From Flavobacterium salmonis (GTDB lineage: Bacteria; Bacteroidota; Bacteroidia; Flavobacteriales; Flavobacteriaceae), in assembly GCF_903819435.1 (NCBI RefSeq), contig NZ_CAIJDP010000075.1, positions 1-52,654 on the forward strand: a stretch of 52,654 bases of DNA, given 5' to 3'. The notes below the pieces were generated by a model that was given only the letters and a program-made list of their open reading frames with translations, searched no databases and was not told the DNA's origin. The position numbers and the translations under genes were made by a program. This document shows positions 41,609-50,212 of this stretch, in pieces (the stretch's first letter is position 1; each line of letters begins with the position of its first letter).

Positions 41609-42307
41609 TTAACGGAAAGATAATTTTATAACAGAGTAATTGTCAAGAAAGTGTTCGTTATAGTCAGTAAGTTTATTCTTGAGTTTTTTATCGCTTAAAC
41701 CTGCCAGAGTATTTATATTATCAGGGAAATTTTTCCAGAATCCGTCGGAACATATTATCATGGAATCCCCTTTAAGAATCGGGATTTTATTAATTGTAAG
41801 TCTATCAATGCCTCTGCCTGTTATAGAAGCTGTTAAAATATTGTCGTAATTTTCAGCCTGTTGCATTGCTGCTTGAGAACTATGTTTTAAGAAATTGCTT
41901 AAAGAATGATCCTCGGATTGAAAGATAGTTAAATTACCACGTAGTTGATAAATCCGTACATCTCCAATCCAGAATGCATATACAGAATTGTTTTTTCTGT
42001 AAATCCCGGCTATTGCCGCTCCAAATTTTGATTTAATCTCTTCTCTTTTATTCCAAATTGCTTCATTGGCTGTTTTGACAGCATTTTCAATAATCTCTAC
42101 AGGTTCCTGCTGTGAATAATTGTCATTTATATATTGCATTATTTCTGCGGACACAGTTCGTGCTCCAAGTTCTCCATAACCATATGTGCTGTGTCCGTCA
42201 CAAACAAAATAAAGTGAATCATTTTCTGCTGAAAAAGTTCCGATATAATCCTCATTTAGATTTTGGTTTCCTTTTGCTGAAAATGTAAAATGTGCAATTT
42301 CTGCCAT
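41609..42307 (-). CDS. PP2C-family serine/threonine phosphatase
   Basis: 232 aa. Metal-binding motifs NEDY (18-21), VCDGHS (Asp37), GDVRIY and ICSDGFW are in order. It is the third gene of a minus-strand operon, 22 bp after the nucleotidyltransferase-like gene. PP2C enzymes remove phosphate from Ser/Thr; here it may act on a partner in the AbiE-type module or on the neighbouring HipT kinase substrates (inference). Confidence 0.88.
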   Translation of the reverse strand: MAEIAHFTFSAKGNQNLNEDYIGTFSAENDSLYFVCDGHSTYGYGELGARTVSAEIMQYINDNYSQQEPVEIIENAVKTANEAIWNKREEIKSKFGAAIAGIYRKNNSVYAFWIGDVRIYQLRGNLTIFQSEDHSLSNFLKHSSQAAMQQAENYDNILTASITGRGIDRLTINKIPILKGDSMIICSDGFWKNFPDNINTLAGLSDKKLKNKLTDYNEHFLDNYSVIKLSFR

Positions 42308-42329
42308 TTTGAAAGGGTTTAAAGTTGTT

Positions 42330-43175
42330 CTACCTCAGTTCTCTTATGGTACTTGTTAAGGCTCTATGTATTTGTTCATATTGTAAAATAGGATTTGATT
42401 TTATAATCTGATAAATTAAAATACTCGTTTCTTCTTTTTTTAATTCGTTCTCAAGTATCTTTATTACTTCGGTTTCAATCTCTTTTTTGCCGGTAAAAAG
42501 TTTCTTTAAATCTCTCCCTATTAATATTGCACCAGCATTATATTCATTGTAGTTATCATCCTCATAAATGTCATAATTTTCTTCCTGCAGGTTATTGCGG
42601 TATATCTCAAGATAGGATTCTATAATAAACGAGATGTCTTCGGCATCTTTTCCTGTTCTATGATTCCTGTCTTTCCATGCGATAATTTTGAGAAAGAATA
42701 TTCCCGGCAGTGTGGCTACCTGTATAGTAAATTCTTTATCAACGATTAGAGATAATGTGTTTTTTGCTATTTCTGTAAAGCCTCTTACTGACATGGCATG
42801 ATCTTCCTCGGGAGGCCAGTATATATTCTGATCTTCTTTAGCTATTTCTCCAAACGGGACAATATCGAGTTCATATACATCTTTAAAAAAAAATTTCTGT
42901 TTTTCTTCTGTGGATTTTTTGAAATTTCCTGTAGAGGTAAGTTCTGCGGATATTTTTTCAAAATCGTTCCAATCAGGAATAGCTATTGCAATATCCAGAT
43001 CAAAGGTTTTGCGTCCAGATTCTTGATCATGTACTACACTAAAAATAATGTCTCTAGCTGTTGCTCCAATAATGTAAAAATGAGTGTCAATCGAATTAAA
43101 ATATATGGTTAAAGTTTTAAGTAATTCCTTTAATAAAGGATTGGTAAATTTATTACTGGATATATGATAGCTCAT
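42330..43175 (-). CDS. AbiEii-like nucleotidyltransferase toxin candidate
   Basis: 281 aa. Polymerase-beta-type core: FYIIGATARDI (res. 33-43), then FDLDIAIAIPDW (Asp59, Asp61). The rest is helical. AbiEii toxins transfer nucleotides, for some members to tRNA. The start overlaps the 3' end of the AbiEi-like gene by 23 nt, the classical antitoxin-toxin order. Confidence 0.75.
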   Translation of the reverse strand: MSYHISSNKFTNPLLKELLKTLTIYFNSIDTHFYIIGATARDIIFSVVHDQESGRKTFDLDIAIAIPDWNDFEKISAELTSTGNFKKSTEEKQKFFFKDVYELDIVPFGEIAKEDQNIYWPPEEDHAMSVRGFTEIAKNTLSLIVDKEFTIQVATLPGIFFLKIIAWKDRNHRTGKDAEDISFIIESYLEIYRNNLQEENYDIYEDDNYNEYNAGAILIGRDLKKLFTGKKEIETEVIKILENELKKEETSILIYQIIKSNPILQYEQIHRALTSTIRELR

Positions 43176-44157
43176 TTTCTAAGATTTTGTTAGCAGTTTC
43201 TATATTTCTGTCATTTCCGCTTCCCATTAAATCTGCATATACAATCAGAGGAGGGGCTGTTAAATTATTTTTATCATTTTCTTCTTCAATCCAAAAAATT
43301 TTCAGCACTTCAATTTCTCCGTTCTCTGAAGGAGCAAGGTCTAAATCATGAATTAGTGTCTTCCAGCTGCTGTCAGTATACAGGGTGAAGACCATGGGAG
43401 ATAAGTATCTGGTTAATATACTGCCTGCAGGCTCTCCTCCCCAGAGTACTGTTCCTTGTGTATCTTGCACAGGTAATCTGCTCCACTCTTTTTTATCGTT
43501 TTTAGTAAAGCGCATTTTCTTTAGTAAAAGTCTTTGGCGCAGAACGTCATGATAAGCAAGCACCCATCTGTTGAGCAGTTCTTTTTTGTTTTTTAAGAAA
43601 TTACCCTTTTGGGTTTTCATAAAAAAATTAAGTGCTGTAAGTTCTTGTAGAACATAACCTACCGATGCAAGCGAAACGCCTGATTTTTTTGCAATTATAC
43701 GATAAGTGGCGTTGATTTGTTCGGGATTATTCAGAAGCCAGAATATTATTTTAATTCCAGCTTCCTGAAATGCTCTGGATTGATTCGTTTTTTCTATTTT
43801 TTCTCTTCTTTGTCCTGTAATAAGTATTACAAAAGTATCTGTTCGGATATAGCAGTTTCCATTAAGATCTAAGTAATTTATCCTGTTTTCTTTACTGTAT
43901 TGCTGTCCTACATCATTTGGGATGTATTTTGTTATTAAAATAAATGGATTTTTTTTATCAGCGATCTCTGTCTGAATTAAGTGTATTATAACGTCCTTAA
44001 GTGCTTTGGTAACCTCTTTAACATAAGCGAGTCTAAATTTAGTACCATTTATTATTATATAAGGTTCCTTATTAACAGTACTGCTTAAAACATTGAATCC
44101 GGAAATTGCCTTTAATTTCGCAGCTGCTTCTTCAACTATTTCTCTATCTATTGCCAT
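43153..44157 (-). CDS. AbiEi-like antitoxin
   Basis: 334 aa. N-terminal PDDEXK-like fold of unclear activity (NRINYLDLNGNCYIRTD), winged helix at about 150-190 (YRIIAKKSGVSLASVGYVLQ), C-terminal region with WGGEPAGSILTRYL. This pattern is that of Bacteroidetes type IV AbiEi antitoxins, which repress their own operon. First gene of the AbiEi-AbiEii-PP2C operon. Confidence 0.75.
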   Translation of the reverse strand: MAIDREIVEEAAAKLKAISGFNVLSSTVNKEPYIIINGTKFRLAYVKEVTKALKDVIIHLIQTEIADKKNPFILITKYIPNDVGQQYSKENRINYLDLNGNCYIRTDTFVILITGQRREKIEKTNQSRAFQEAGIKIIFWLLNNPEQINATYRIIAKKSGVSLASVGYVLQELTALNFFMKTQKGNFLKNKKELLNRWVLAYHDVLRQRLLLKKMRFTKNDKKEWSRLPVQDTQGTVLWGGEPAGSILTRYLSPMVFTLYTDSSWKTLIHDLDLAPSENGEIEVLKIFWIEEENDKNNLTAPPLIVYADLMGSGNDRNIETANKILENELSYIQ

Positions 44158-44300
44158 TTGTTCACTGTTTTGTCTTGTTCATTTTAAATGAACAGTCAAA
44201 TATAGTGAACAAAACTTAGCGTTCCAAATTTTTTTAACTGCAATAATGTCTTGTTAATTAGGAGGTATAAGCTGTTTATTTTATTTTGGTTATTACACAA

Positions 44301-44456
44301 ATGAAGATTAACAAAAAATATATATTTGGATTTCCCGCTAATACTATCATAAAATACAGGCAGAGTGGAGTACTTCCATTTACTAAATTGGGAGATATAT
44401 TTCTTTACGATGCTGAAAAAATAGAAGGAATTCTTCGAGAAAATAGCAGCGTTTAA
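44301..44456 (+). pseudogene. Truncated copy of the excisionase-like HTH gene
   Basis: A 51-codon stretch from ATG 44301 encodes NTIIKYRQSGVLPFTKLGDI, then FLYDAEKIEGILRENSS, matching the C-terminal half of the 39004-39285 product with several substitutions. The N-terminal half is missing. Confidence 0.7.
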
Positions 44457-44751
44457 TAGAATTAGCACAACACGATATAATAGAAATTGCACGACAATTT
44501 TACTAACCGTAATTTATTATGACTGGCTTTCTCGCTTACGAAATGAAAAATAGTGATGCAAAAAAAAGATATGAACCATTTTAATTGGCGTGAATATGGC
44601 ATGAATATAATTCTTTTGGGAGTCTTCGTAGATTAAAAAAAAAAACATCTCCATCAACTTTATTTCAAGTTTCCAGGTCATCTGAAGATTATCCAAAACT
44701 GATGTATAAAAATAAACCAAATTTTGAGTTGAAAATTTCCGGTCTCATTCC
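44457..44751. other. AT-rich gap, no gene seen
   Basis: Between the HTH remnant and attachment-like site 2. No coding signal or strong repeat. Confidence 0.3.
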
Positions 44752-44831
44752 GATTCGAACCACAGTTCAATATTATTGGATTTTTTCAATTTTCAATCGC
44801 TATCTTTAGATGTGCCACCATTCTGCCACAA
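44752..44831 (-). other. Attachment-like site 2
   Basis: GATTCGAACC at 44752-44761 and GCCACCATTCTGCCACAAA at 44813-44831, 61 bp start to start. On the minus strand: GTGGCAGAATGGTGGC ... GGTTCGAATC. No complete tRNA. Confidence 0.5.
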
Positions 44832-45300
44832 AATTTGTAAAAGTGCAATATTTGTGGCGCAGTACGCTCCAAGTTTCAATTCAAGCCAATAGTGCCATTA
44901 CTATTTTATTTTGGCAAGTTGGTAATCATATCAATAAAGATATTCTAGAAAACAAGCGTGCTGAATATGCAAAACAAATTGTGTCGACACTGTCGGCACA
45001 ATTGAAAGAACAATACGGTAGCAATTTTGAATTAAGAAATTTGAGATGTATGGATGCAGTTTGCCGCACAATTTATGGATTCACAAATTGGCGTAACACT
45101 GTCACGACAATTGAGTTGGTCATACTTCATAGAGTCATTACCCATCAAAAAACCAGAAGCCCAGTTATTCTATGCAAATCAAGTAAATAGTCATTTAATG
45201 TGTGAGAGATTTGCGAAAGCAAATTGTAGCCAAAACTTTTGAACGAACAGCTATAGCTAACATTCAAACAATTCCATCGGAACAAAATCTACAATACACC
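44832..45300 (+). pseudogene. DUF1016 (YhcG-type) nuclease remnant
   Basis: Three reading frames in turn carry pieces of one DUF1016 N-terminal domain: ITILFWQVGNHINKDILENK and EYAKQIVSTLSAQLKEQYG, then VTLSRQLSWSYFIESLPIKK, then VRDLRKQIVAKTFERTAIAN. At least two frameshifts separate them and the C-terminal nuclease part is absent. It fills almost exactly the space between attachment-like sites 2 and 3. Confidence 0.8.
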
Positions 45301-45308
45301 TTCACTCT

Positions 45309-45388
45309 GATTCGAACCTCTTTTCAGAACTGCTGGCTTTAATCACTTTTAATTTGCATTTTTGGCTATGCCACGATTCTGCCACAAA
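45309..45388 (-). other. Attachment-like site 3
   Basis: GATTCGAACC at 45309-45318 and GCCACGATTCTGCCACAAA at 45370-45388, again 61 bp start to start. On the minus strand: GTGGCAGAATCGTGGC ... GGTTCGAATC. Followed to the right by chromosome-like genes, so it may be the right edge of the accessory DNA. The gap to 45682 shows no gene. Confidence 0.5.
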
Positions 45389-45682
45389 TTTTTTTTCGTT
45401 ATATTATTAGGCTTAATGTATTGATTTAATTGGTTTATTTAGTATTTTGCTAACATATTTAGCGTTTCGTGGATAGTGGTTGAAAATTTCAAAATTGATT
45501 GATTTGTCCAAAAATTAGAATGTTAAATTCCTAATTTTTACAAATTGTAATTGTAGCGGGAAGCATTCAAATATCTAACTCATTTGTTGAAGATTATTGC
45601 CGGATTATTGAATATGTTTATTAAGTTAATTTTACTAAAAGCTAAGATATATAGGTCATATTTTAAAAGTTCTGCATAATTC

Positions 45683-47848
45683 TTAAAACCTGGCAGATAA
45701 TGTAACTCCTATCTGACTTGGCATTGCTGCTACAGATGACCTTCTTAAACTGGTATCACTACTTCCATAAAATAAATAGTGTTCATTAGTTAAATTCTTG
45801 GTCCATAAGAACAAACCATAATTATCATAATTTAATCCAAATCGGGTGTTTACAACCTGATAGGTAGGCTGATAAAGACTATTTTGGATGTCCGTATAAT
45901 ATCCGCCAATATTTCTAAATTCAATTCTAAATAGTAAATTTACTTTTTCAGATGTTTGAATTGAATATTGAGTAGCGGTGTAAAATGTTGTTTTTGGGGC
46001 ATTAGATAATTTATTGCCTCCTATTGGTGTTGTAATTTGTGTACCTGATATGAAGTTTATTCTTTTTAAATCGAAATCTTTGTATTGGGCATCGTTTATG
46101 GAATAAGCAAAATCTAATTGTAATCCTTTCACAGGAATAATATTGGCTTCTAGTTCAATACCTTTAGAATAGGCATCACCTACATTTTCCATAGAATAAG
46201 TAGTTGGTGCAACCAGATTAGAGAATTGCAAATCCTGCCAATTAATTGCAAATGCAGCAGCATTCAAGTTGACTCTGTTATTCCAAAAATTGGTTTTATA
46301 ACCTAATTCGAAATTATCTGAATATTCAGGATCATAATCTTGTCGAACTCCTACAGGTACAGCCTGTGAACTTATTCCCCCAGCTCTAAAACCACGTGTA
46401 AAAGTGGCGTAAATATTTGACTTTTCATTAAGGCTGTAAATTAATGATGCTTTAGGAGAAAAAGCATTGTATTTTACTGATTTTTCGAGGTCAGGACGAA
46501 TTTGTGTAAATACCCCGCCTACAAAAACAGCATCGCCAAAACCATTAAAAATAGATTCCCGCTCTTCTATATCATAACGAATTCCCGCAATTATTTTTAG
46601 TTTGTCAAAAAGTCTATAACTGATTTCTCCAAAAGCAGCATACCCACTATTATTTCTTTTATTTCTGTAAATTACGTAATTGGAAGGAGACAATTCATAG
46701 GCTAAATTACTTGTAGGATCGTAGCTAATTTGTTTAAAACCGTATAAACCTGCAATATATTGAAATTTGTTCTCTTTTTTAGCAGAATTAATTCGGATCT
46801 CTTGGGTCCATACATTTTGTGTTGGTAATTTTTCCCCAATAGAACTTCTGTAAAATGATTCATAATAGCCAGGGAAATCCATGTTTCTAAATAAAAAGGA
46901 AATTTGCTGGAAAGCAGTAATAGAAGTTAGTTCGAAACTCTGTGCCTGATATTTTGCTGTAAGTGAATAATTGGTAATTTCTCTCTCATGTGTTCCTATT
47001 CTGGCCACATTGATAACCGTTGGGGTTTCTAATGCAATTTTTTCTGATTTTTGTGAAACCAGATAGCCGGATGCATTTGAAAAATCTCTTTGATGTTTTA
47101 CGTTTGCTGTAAAACTTAGTTTATTATTAACAAGCCATTTTAAAAAAATGTTTCCATACGTATTTTCTTCATCACCAATGGTTCTTCCATTCAGGCTAGT
47201 ATCGGTTGTAGTAGTCCCTTTGATGTCATTTTTCATAAAACCATCTCTTTTTTGGAATAATCCATTTAACCCAAAAAATAATTTATCCTTAATAATAGGG
47301 AATTTTACACCTGTAGAATACCGCTGCAAGGCAAAATTTCCATTTTCAAGTTCAATGAATCCAGTAGTTTTGTTAGTGGGCTTTTTGGTAAAAATATTTA
47401 TAACACCTCCCATAGCATTTCGTCCAAAAAGAGTGCTTTGCGGACCACGCAAAATTTCAATACGATCTACATCGGTAAGTTCAAAACCACCTGCCATAAT
47501 ATCCAATGAATTTACATCATCGACATAAACGGATACAGCAGGGTTATAACTAAATACCTGAATTCCCCTAATTGAATTTATAGATTGAAAACCAACTCCC
47601 GAACCCTGATATAAATAATTGGGAATTCTGCCTGTTAAATCAGAATAGTTTACCAATCTGGAATCTAAGATTCCTTTGGACGAAATAGAAGTAACTGCTA
47701 CAGGTACCTCTACGTTTTTTTGTTCTACTTTATTTGCAGTAACAATCACTTCTTCAAGTTGATTGTTTTTTGTACTGTCTTTTACAATCCCGTGTTGTGA
47801 GTAAGTGTATTGTCCCAATAAGATAAGGAACAGAATATTTTTTTTCAT
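45683..47848 (-). CDS. TonB-dependent outer-membrane receptor
   Basis: 721 aa. Signal peptide MKKNILFLILLGQYTYSQ, TonB-box-like EEVIVTANK, plug (SINSIRGIQVF, VDRIEILRGPQSTLFGRNAM, GGVINIFTKKP) and a 22-strand-type barrel ending in VTLSARF. No CarboxypepD domain, so it is of siderophore/small-nutrient type rather than SusC type. Divergent from a membrane-anchored AraC gene that may control it. Substrate unknown. Confidence 0.9.
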   Translation of the reverse strand: MKKNILFLILLGQYTYSQHGIVKDSTKNNQLEEVIVTANKVEQKNVEVPVAVTSISSKGILDSRLVNYSDLTGRIPNYLYQGSGVGFQSINSIRGIQVFSYNPAVSVYVDDVNSLDIMAGGFELTDVDRIEILRGPQSTLFGRNAMGGVINIFTKKPTNKTTGFIELENGNFALQRYSTGVKFPIIKDKLFFGLNGLFQKRDGFMKNDIKGTTTTDTSLNGRTIGDEENTYGNIFLKWLVNNKLSFTANVKHQRDFSNASGYLVSQKSEKIALETPTVINVARIGTHEREITNYSLTAKYQAQSFELTSITAFQQISFLFRNMDFPGYYESFYRSSIGEKLPTQNVWTQEIRINSAKKENKFQYIAGLYGFKQISYDPTSNLAYELSPSNYVIYRNKRNNSGYAAFGEISYRLFDKLKIIAGIRYDIEERESIFNGFGDAVFVGGVFTQIRPDLEKSVKYNAFSPKASLIYSLNEKSNIYATFTRGFRAGGISSQAVPVGVRQDYDPEYSDNFELGYKTNFWNNRVNLNAAAFAINWQDLQFSNLVAPTTYSMENVGDAYSKGIELEANIIPVKGLQLDFAYSINDAQYKDFDLKRINFISGTQITTPIGGNKLSNAPKTTFYTATQYSIQTSEKVNLLFRIEFRNIGGYYTDIQNSLYQPTYQVVNTRFGLNYDNYGLFLWTKNLTNEHYLFYGSSDTSLRRSSVAAMPSQIGVTLSARF

Positions 47849-48222
47849 TGAGACACTTGTAATAATTTAAAAATTTTTGAGAGTGCTTTAAATAATAAAT
47901 TTTATTTATTTGAAGGAGTTGTTCAAATGATAAGATAAAATTAGATGAGCTGATTTTAAAATATTACATATCGGTTTATTCAAAATTTAAGGCGGGCAAA
48001 TATAGATAATTATTACTTTTATTTGAAAGTGATTTTTAAACAGAATTGTTATTTCAAATCAAAATAAAATATTTTTAGGTTTTTTAATGAAAAGATTCAG
48101 ACACTGGTTTTTAGCATCTGGGAAACTTAGTCTCTATTTTTTTTAAAATATTGTTTTTGAAATTCCATTGATTAACTTTGTTGCGCTTAAAGTATGTTAC
48201 TTTACATTCTTTGAAAATACAG
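47849..48222. promoter_or_regulatory. Divergent promoter region of TonB receptor and AraC gene
   Basis: 374 bp, AT-rich, no gene. Must hold both promoters. I see no convincing palindrome. Confidence 0.4.
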
Positions 48223-49494
48223 ATGCATCCCTATATATCTATACTTACTATTTTTCTGGCGATTTTAATGGCCTATCATAATTGGAACATTAACCGTAAT
48301 TCCATTTTTTTATCTGGATTCATTTACGTGTTATGCTCATATTCTTTAATACACTATGTATTGTTTTTTAAAAAGAGTGTGTTTTTGCTGGCTATTTTTT
48401 ATAATAATACGGCTCCGATTGGTTTCCTAATAGGGCCATTATTATATTTTTATGTTAGAGGTACTTTATTCGATAACAGTAAATTTACCAGGAAAGATTG
48501 TTTGCATTTGGTTCCTGCTTTTATCAATTTAATTAGTATAACGCCTTATTTACTAACTCCTTTTTCTTATAAATTAGCTTTGGCACGGCGACTAGTGAAG
48601 GATACTATGGTTGCAAAAACATTTACCGTAGGACTTTATCCTAATATTGTTAATATTATTGCGAGACCTGCTTTATTGTGTTTTTATCTGATATTGGTAT
48701 TAGTTATGGTGTTTCGTTTTTGGACAAAAATGGGAACCAATAAACGAATTCCTAAAGTCCAGACTCGTAAGGTATTGTTATGGCTTTTTAGTTTTATATT
48801 TATAATTGTATTTGTAATTGTATGTTTTGCGGTGCTGTCTTATTCCTTTTTAAAAGAGCCGAATCCTGACTTAACAAAATTAAAAACTAGTCTACCAATG
48901 GATATTATTAGTTTTTGCCTTCTAATTATTCCTGTGAGTTTATTGGTTTTCCCTGAATTGCTTTATGGGATTCCGCAAAGGGATAAAAATAAGAATGATT
49001 ATTTCTTAGGACCAGAAAAACAGTTACAATTAGATGGATCAGTACTTCTAGAAAATAATACTGTAAATGTTTTACAAAGAGAGCAGGACAATGAGGTTCA
49101 GGAAGAACTTCAGGAAAAAGATATTGACCCAAGATTTATTGAATTATCTCAATCGATTCTAGATTATATTAAAGAGAGTGAGATTTTTCTAAATGCTAAT
49201 TTTTCAATGGAAGAACTTTCCCGATCTATGAATGTACCTAAGCATCATCTTTATTATTGCTTTAACAGTATATTGAAAGTTAAATTGACAAAGATACGTG
49301 CTGAACTCAGAATTGAATATGCTAAAAAGCTAATTGAAGATGGACTTTTGGACTCATTAACACTTGATGCAATAGGTAATAAAGCCGGATTTTCTTCACG
49401 TTCTTCTTTTCAAAGTACCTTTAAAGATGAAGTAGGTTGCACCCCTGGAGAATATTTAAAAATGAAATCGACTCTTGAGAAAGAATTAAACTAA
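48223..49494 (+). CDS. Membrane-anchored AraC-family regulator
   Basis: 423 aa from ATG 48223 (a TTG 45 nt earlier would add an untypical leader). The N-terminal 240 residues hold about seven hydrophobic segments, the C-terminal 100 an AraC HTH (MEELSRSMNVPKHHLYYCFN; IGNKAGFSSRSSFQSTFKDE). The membrane part probably senses a ligand. Likely regulator of the divergent TonB receptor. Confidence 0.85.
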   Translation: MHPYISILTIFLAILMAYHNWNINRNSIFLSGFIYVLCSYSLIHYVLFFKKSVFLLAIFYNNTAPIGFLIGPLLYFYVRGTLFDNSKFTRKDCLHLVPAFINLISITPYLLTPFSYKLALARRLVKDTMVAKTFTVGLYPNIVNIIARPALLCFYLILVLVMVFRFWTKMGTNKRIPKVQTRKVLLWLFSFIFIIVFVIVCFAVLSYSFLKEPNPDLTKLKTSLPMDIISFCLLIIPVSLLVFPELLYGIPQRDKNKNDYFLGPEKQLQLDGSVLLENNTVNVLQREQDNEVQEELQEKDIDPRFIELSQSILDYIKESEIFLNANFSMEELSRSMNVPKHHLYYCFNSILKVKLTKIRAELRIEYAKKLIEDGLLDSLTLDAIGNKAGFSSRSSFQSTFKDEVGCTPGEYLKMKSTLEKELN

Positions 49495-50212
49495 ATTAAT
49501 TGTGAAAGTTAAAATTAGTGTTTTTTTGCTGTAACAAAGTAACTTGTTTTTTCAAGGAAGTAGTTCTAATTTCAAATTCTATTTTTTTCTCAAAATTTGA
49601 ATGATAACTATAATTTTTTAAATAAAACTTTAAATATCAGGTCTTTATTGGTTTATGGATGGCATTTTTCTGCTTATTAATATTCAGAATATTTCCGCAA
49701 AAGGCTGTATTAGCATAAAATACTCCGGACTAAATTTTCAATAGCATATATAACATTAAAAACTGTTCCTTGTGCTTTATAAATTTCCTCAAAATGGCAG
49801 TTTTCAGTCTTTTTAACTAATAATCGAAGACTTCTTCAGCTGTGATTATATAGATTTAGTTATAACCTTAAATTAAGCATTTTTTGTACGTATCTGACAT
49901 AAAAATGTTTTCAATCAACAAAAAAATGAGACGTTTTTTATTGCAAACCGTAACTAACAGATAACATTTTTTCCGTTTTTTAATTCAATAAAGCTTAGGG
50001 ATTTAATTTTAAAAGAATATTTAGAAATAATAAGGGTATTGTTTTCTTTGTTTAACTGTTTGAATTACTGAGTATAATAAGTAAGTGAGTTTGTACATAA
50101 ATATTTTTGTCTGCCAAAATCTTCGTTTTTGGACAATGTTTAGAAGTGCTTATAAATGAGAGATTATTTCATTTTGTTCTTTTGCACGCTACTAAATAGA
50201 ATATTAATTTTT
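49495..50212. other. 718-bp AT-rich gap, no gene seen
   Basis: No open frame of note on either strand, no strong hairpin. The promoter of the adhesin gene lies in its right part. Confidence 0.4.

Noticed and set aside
47148..47528. Plus-strand open frame inside the TonB receptor gene
   Set aside because: Antisense to a clear receptor coding region; no independent support.
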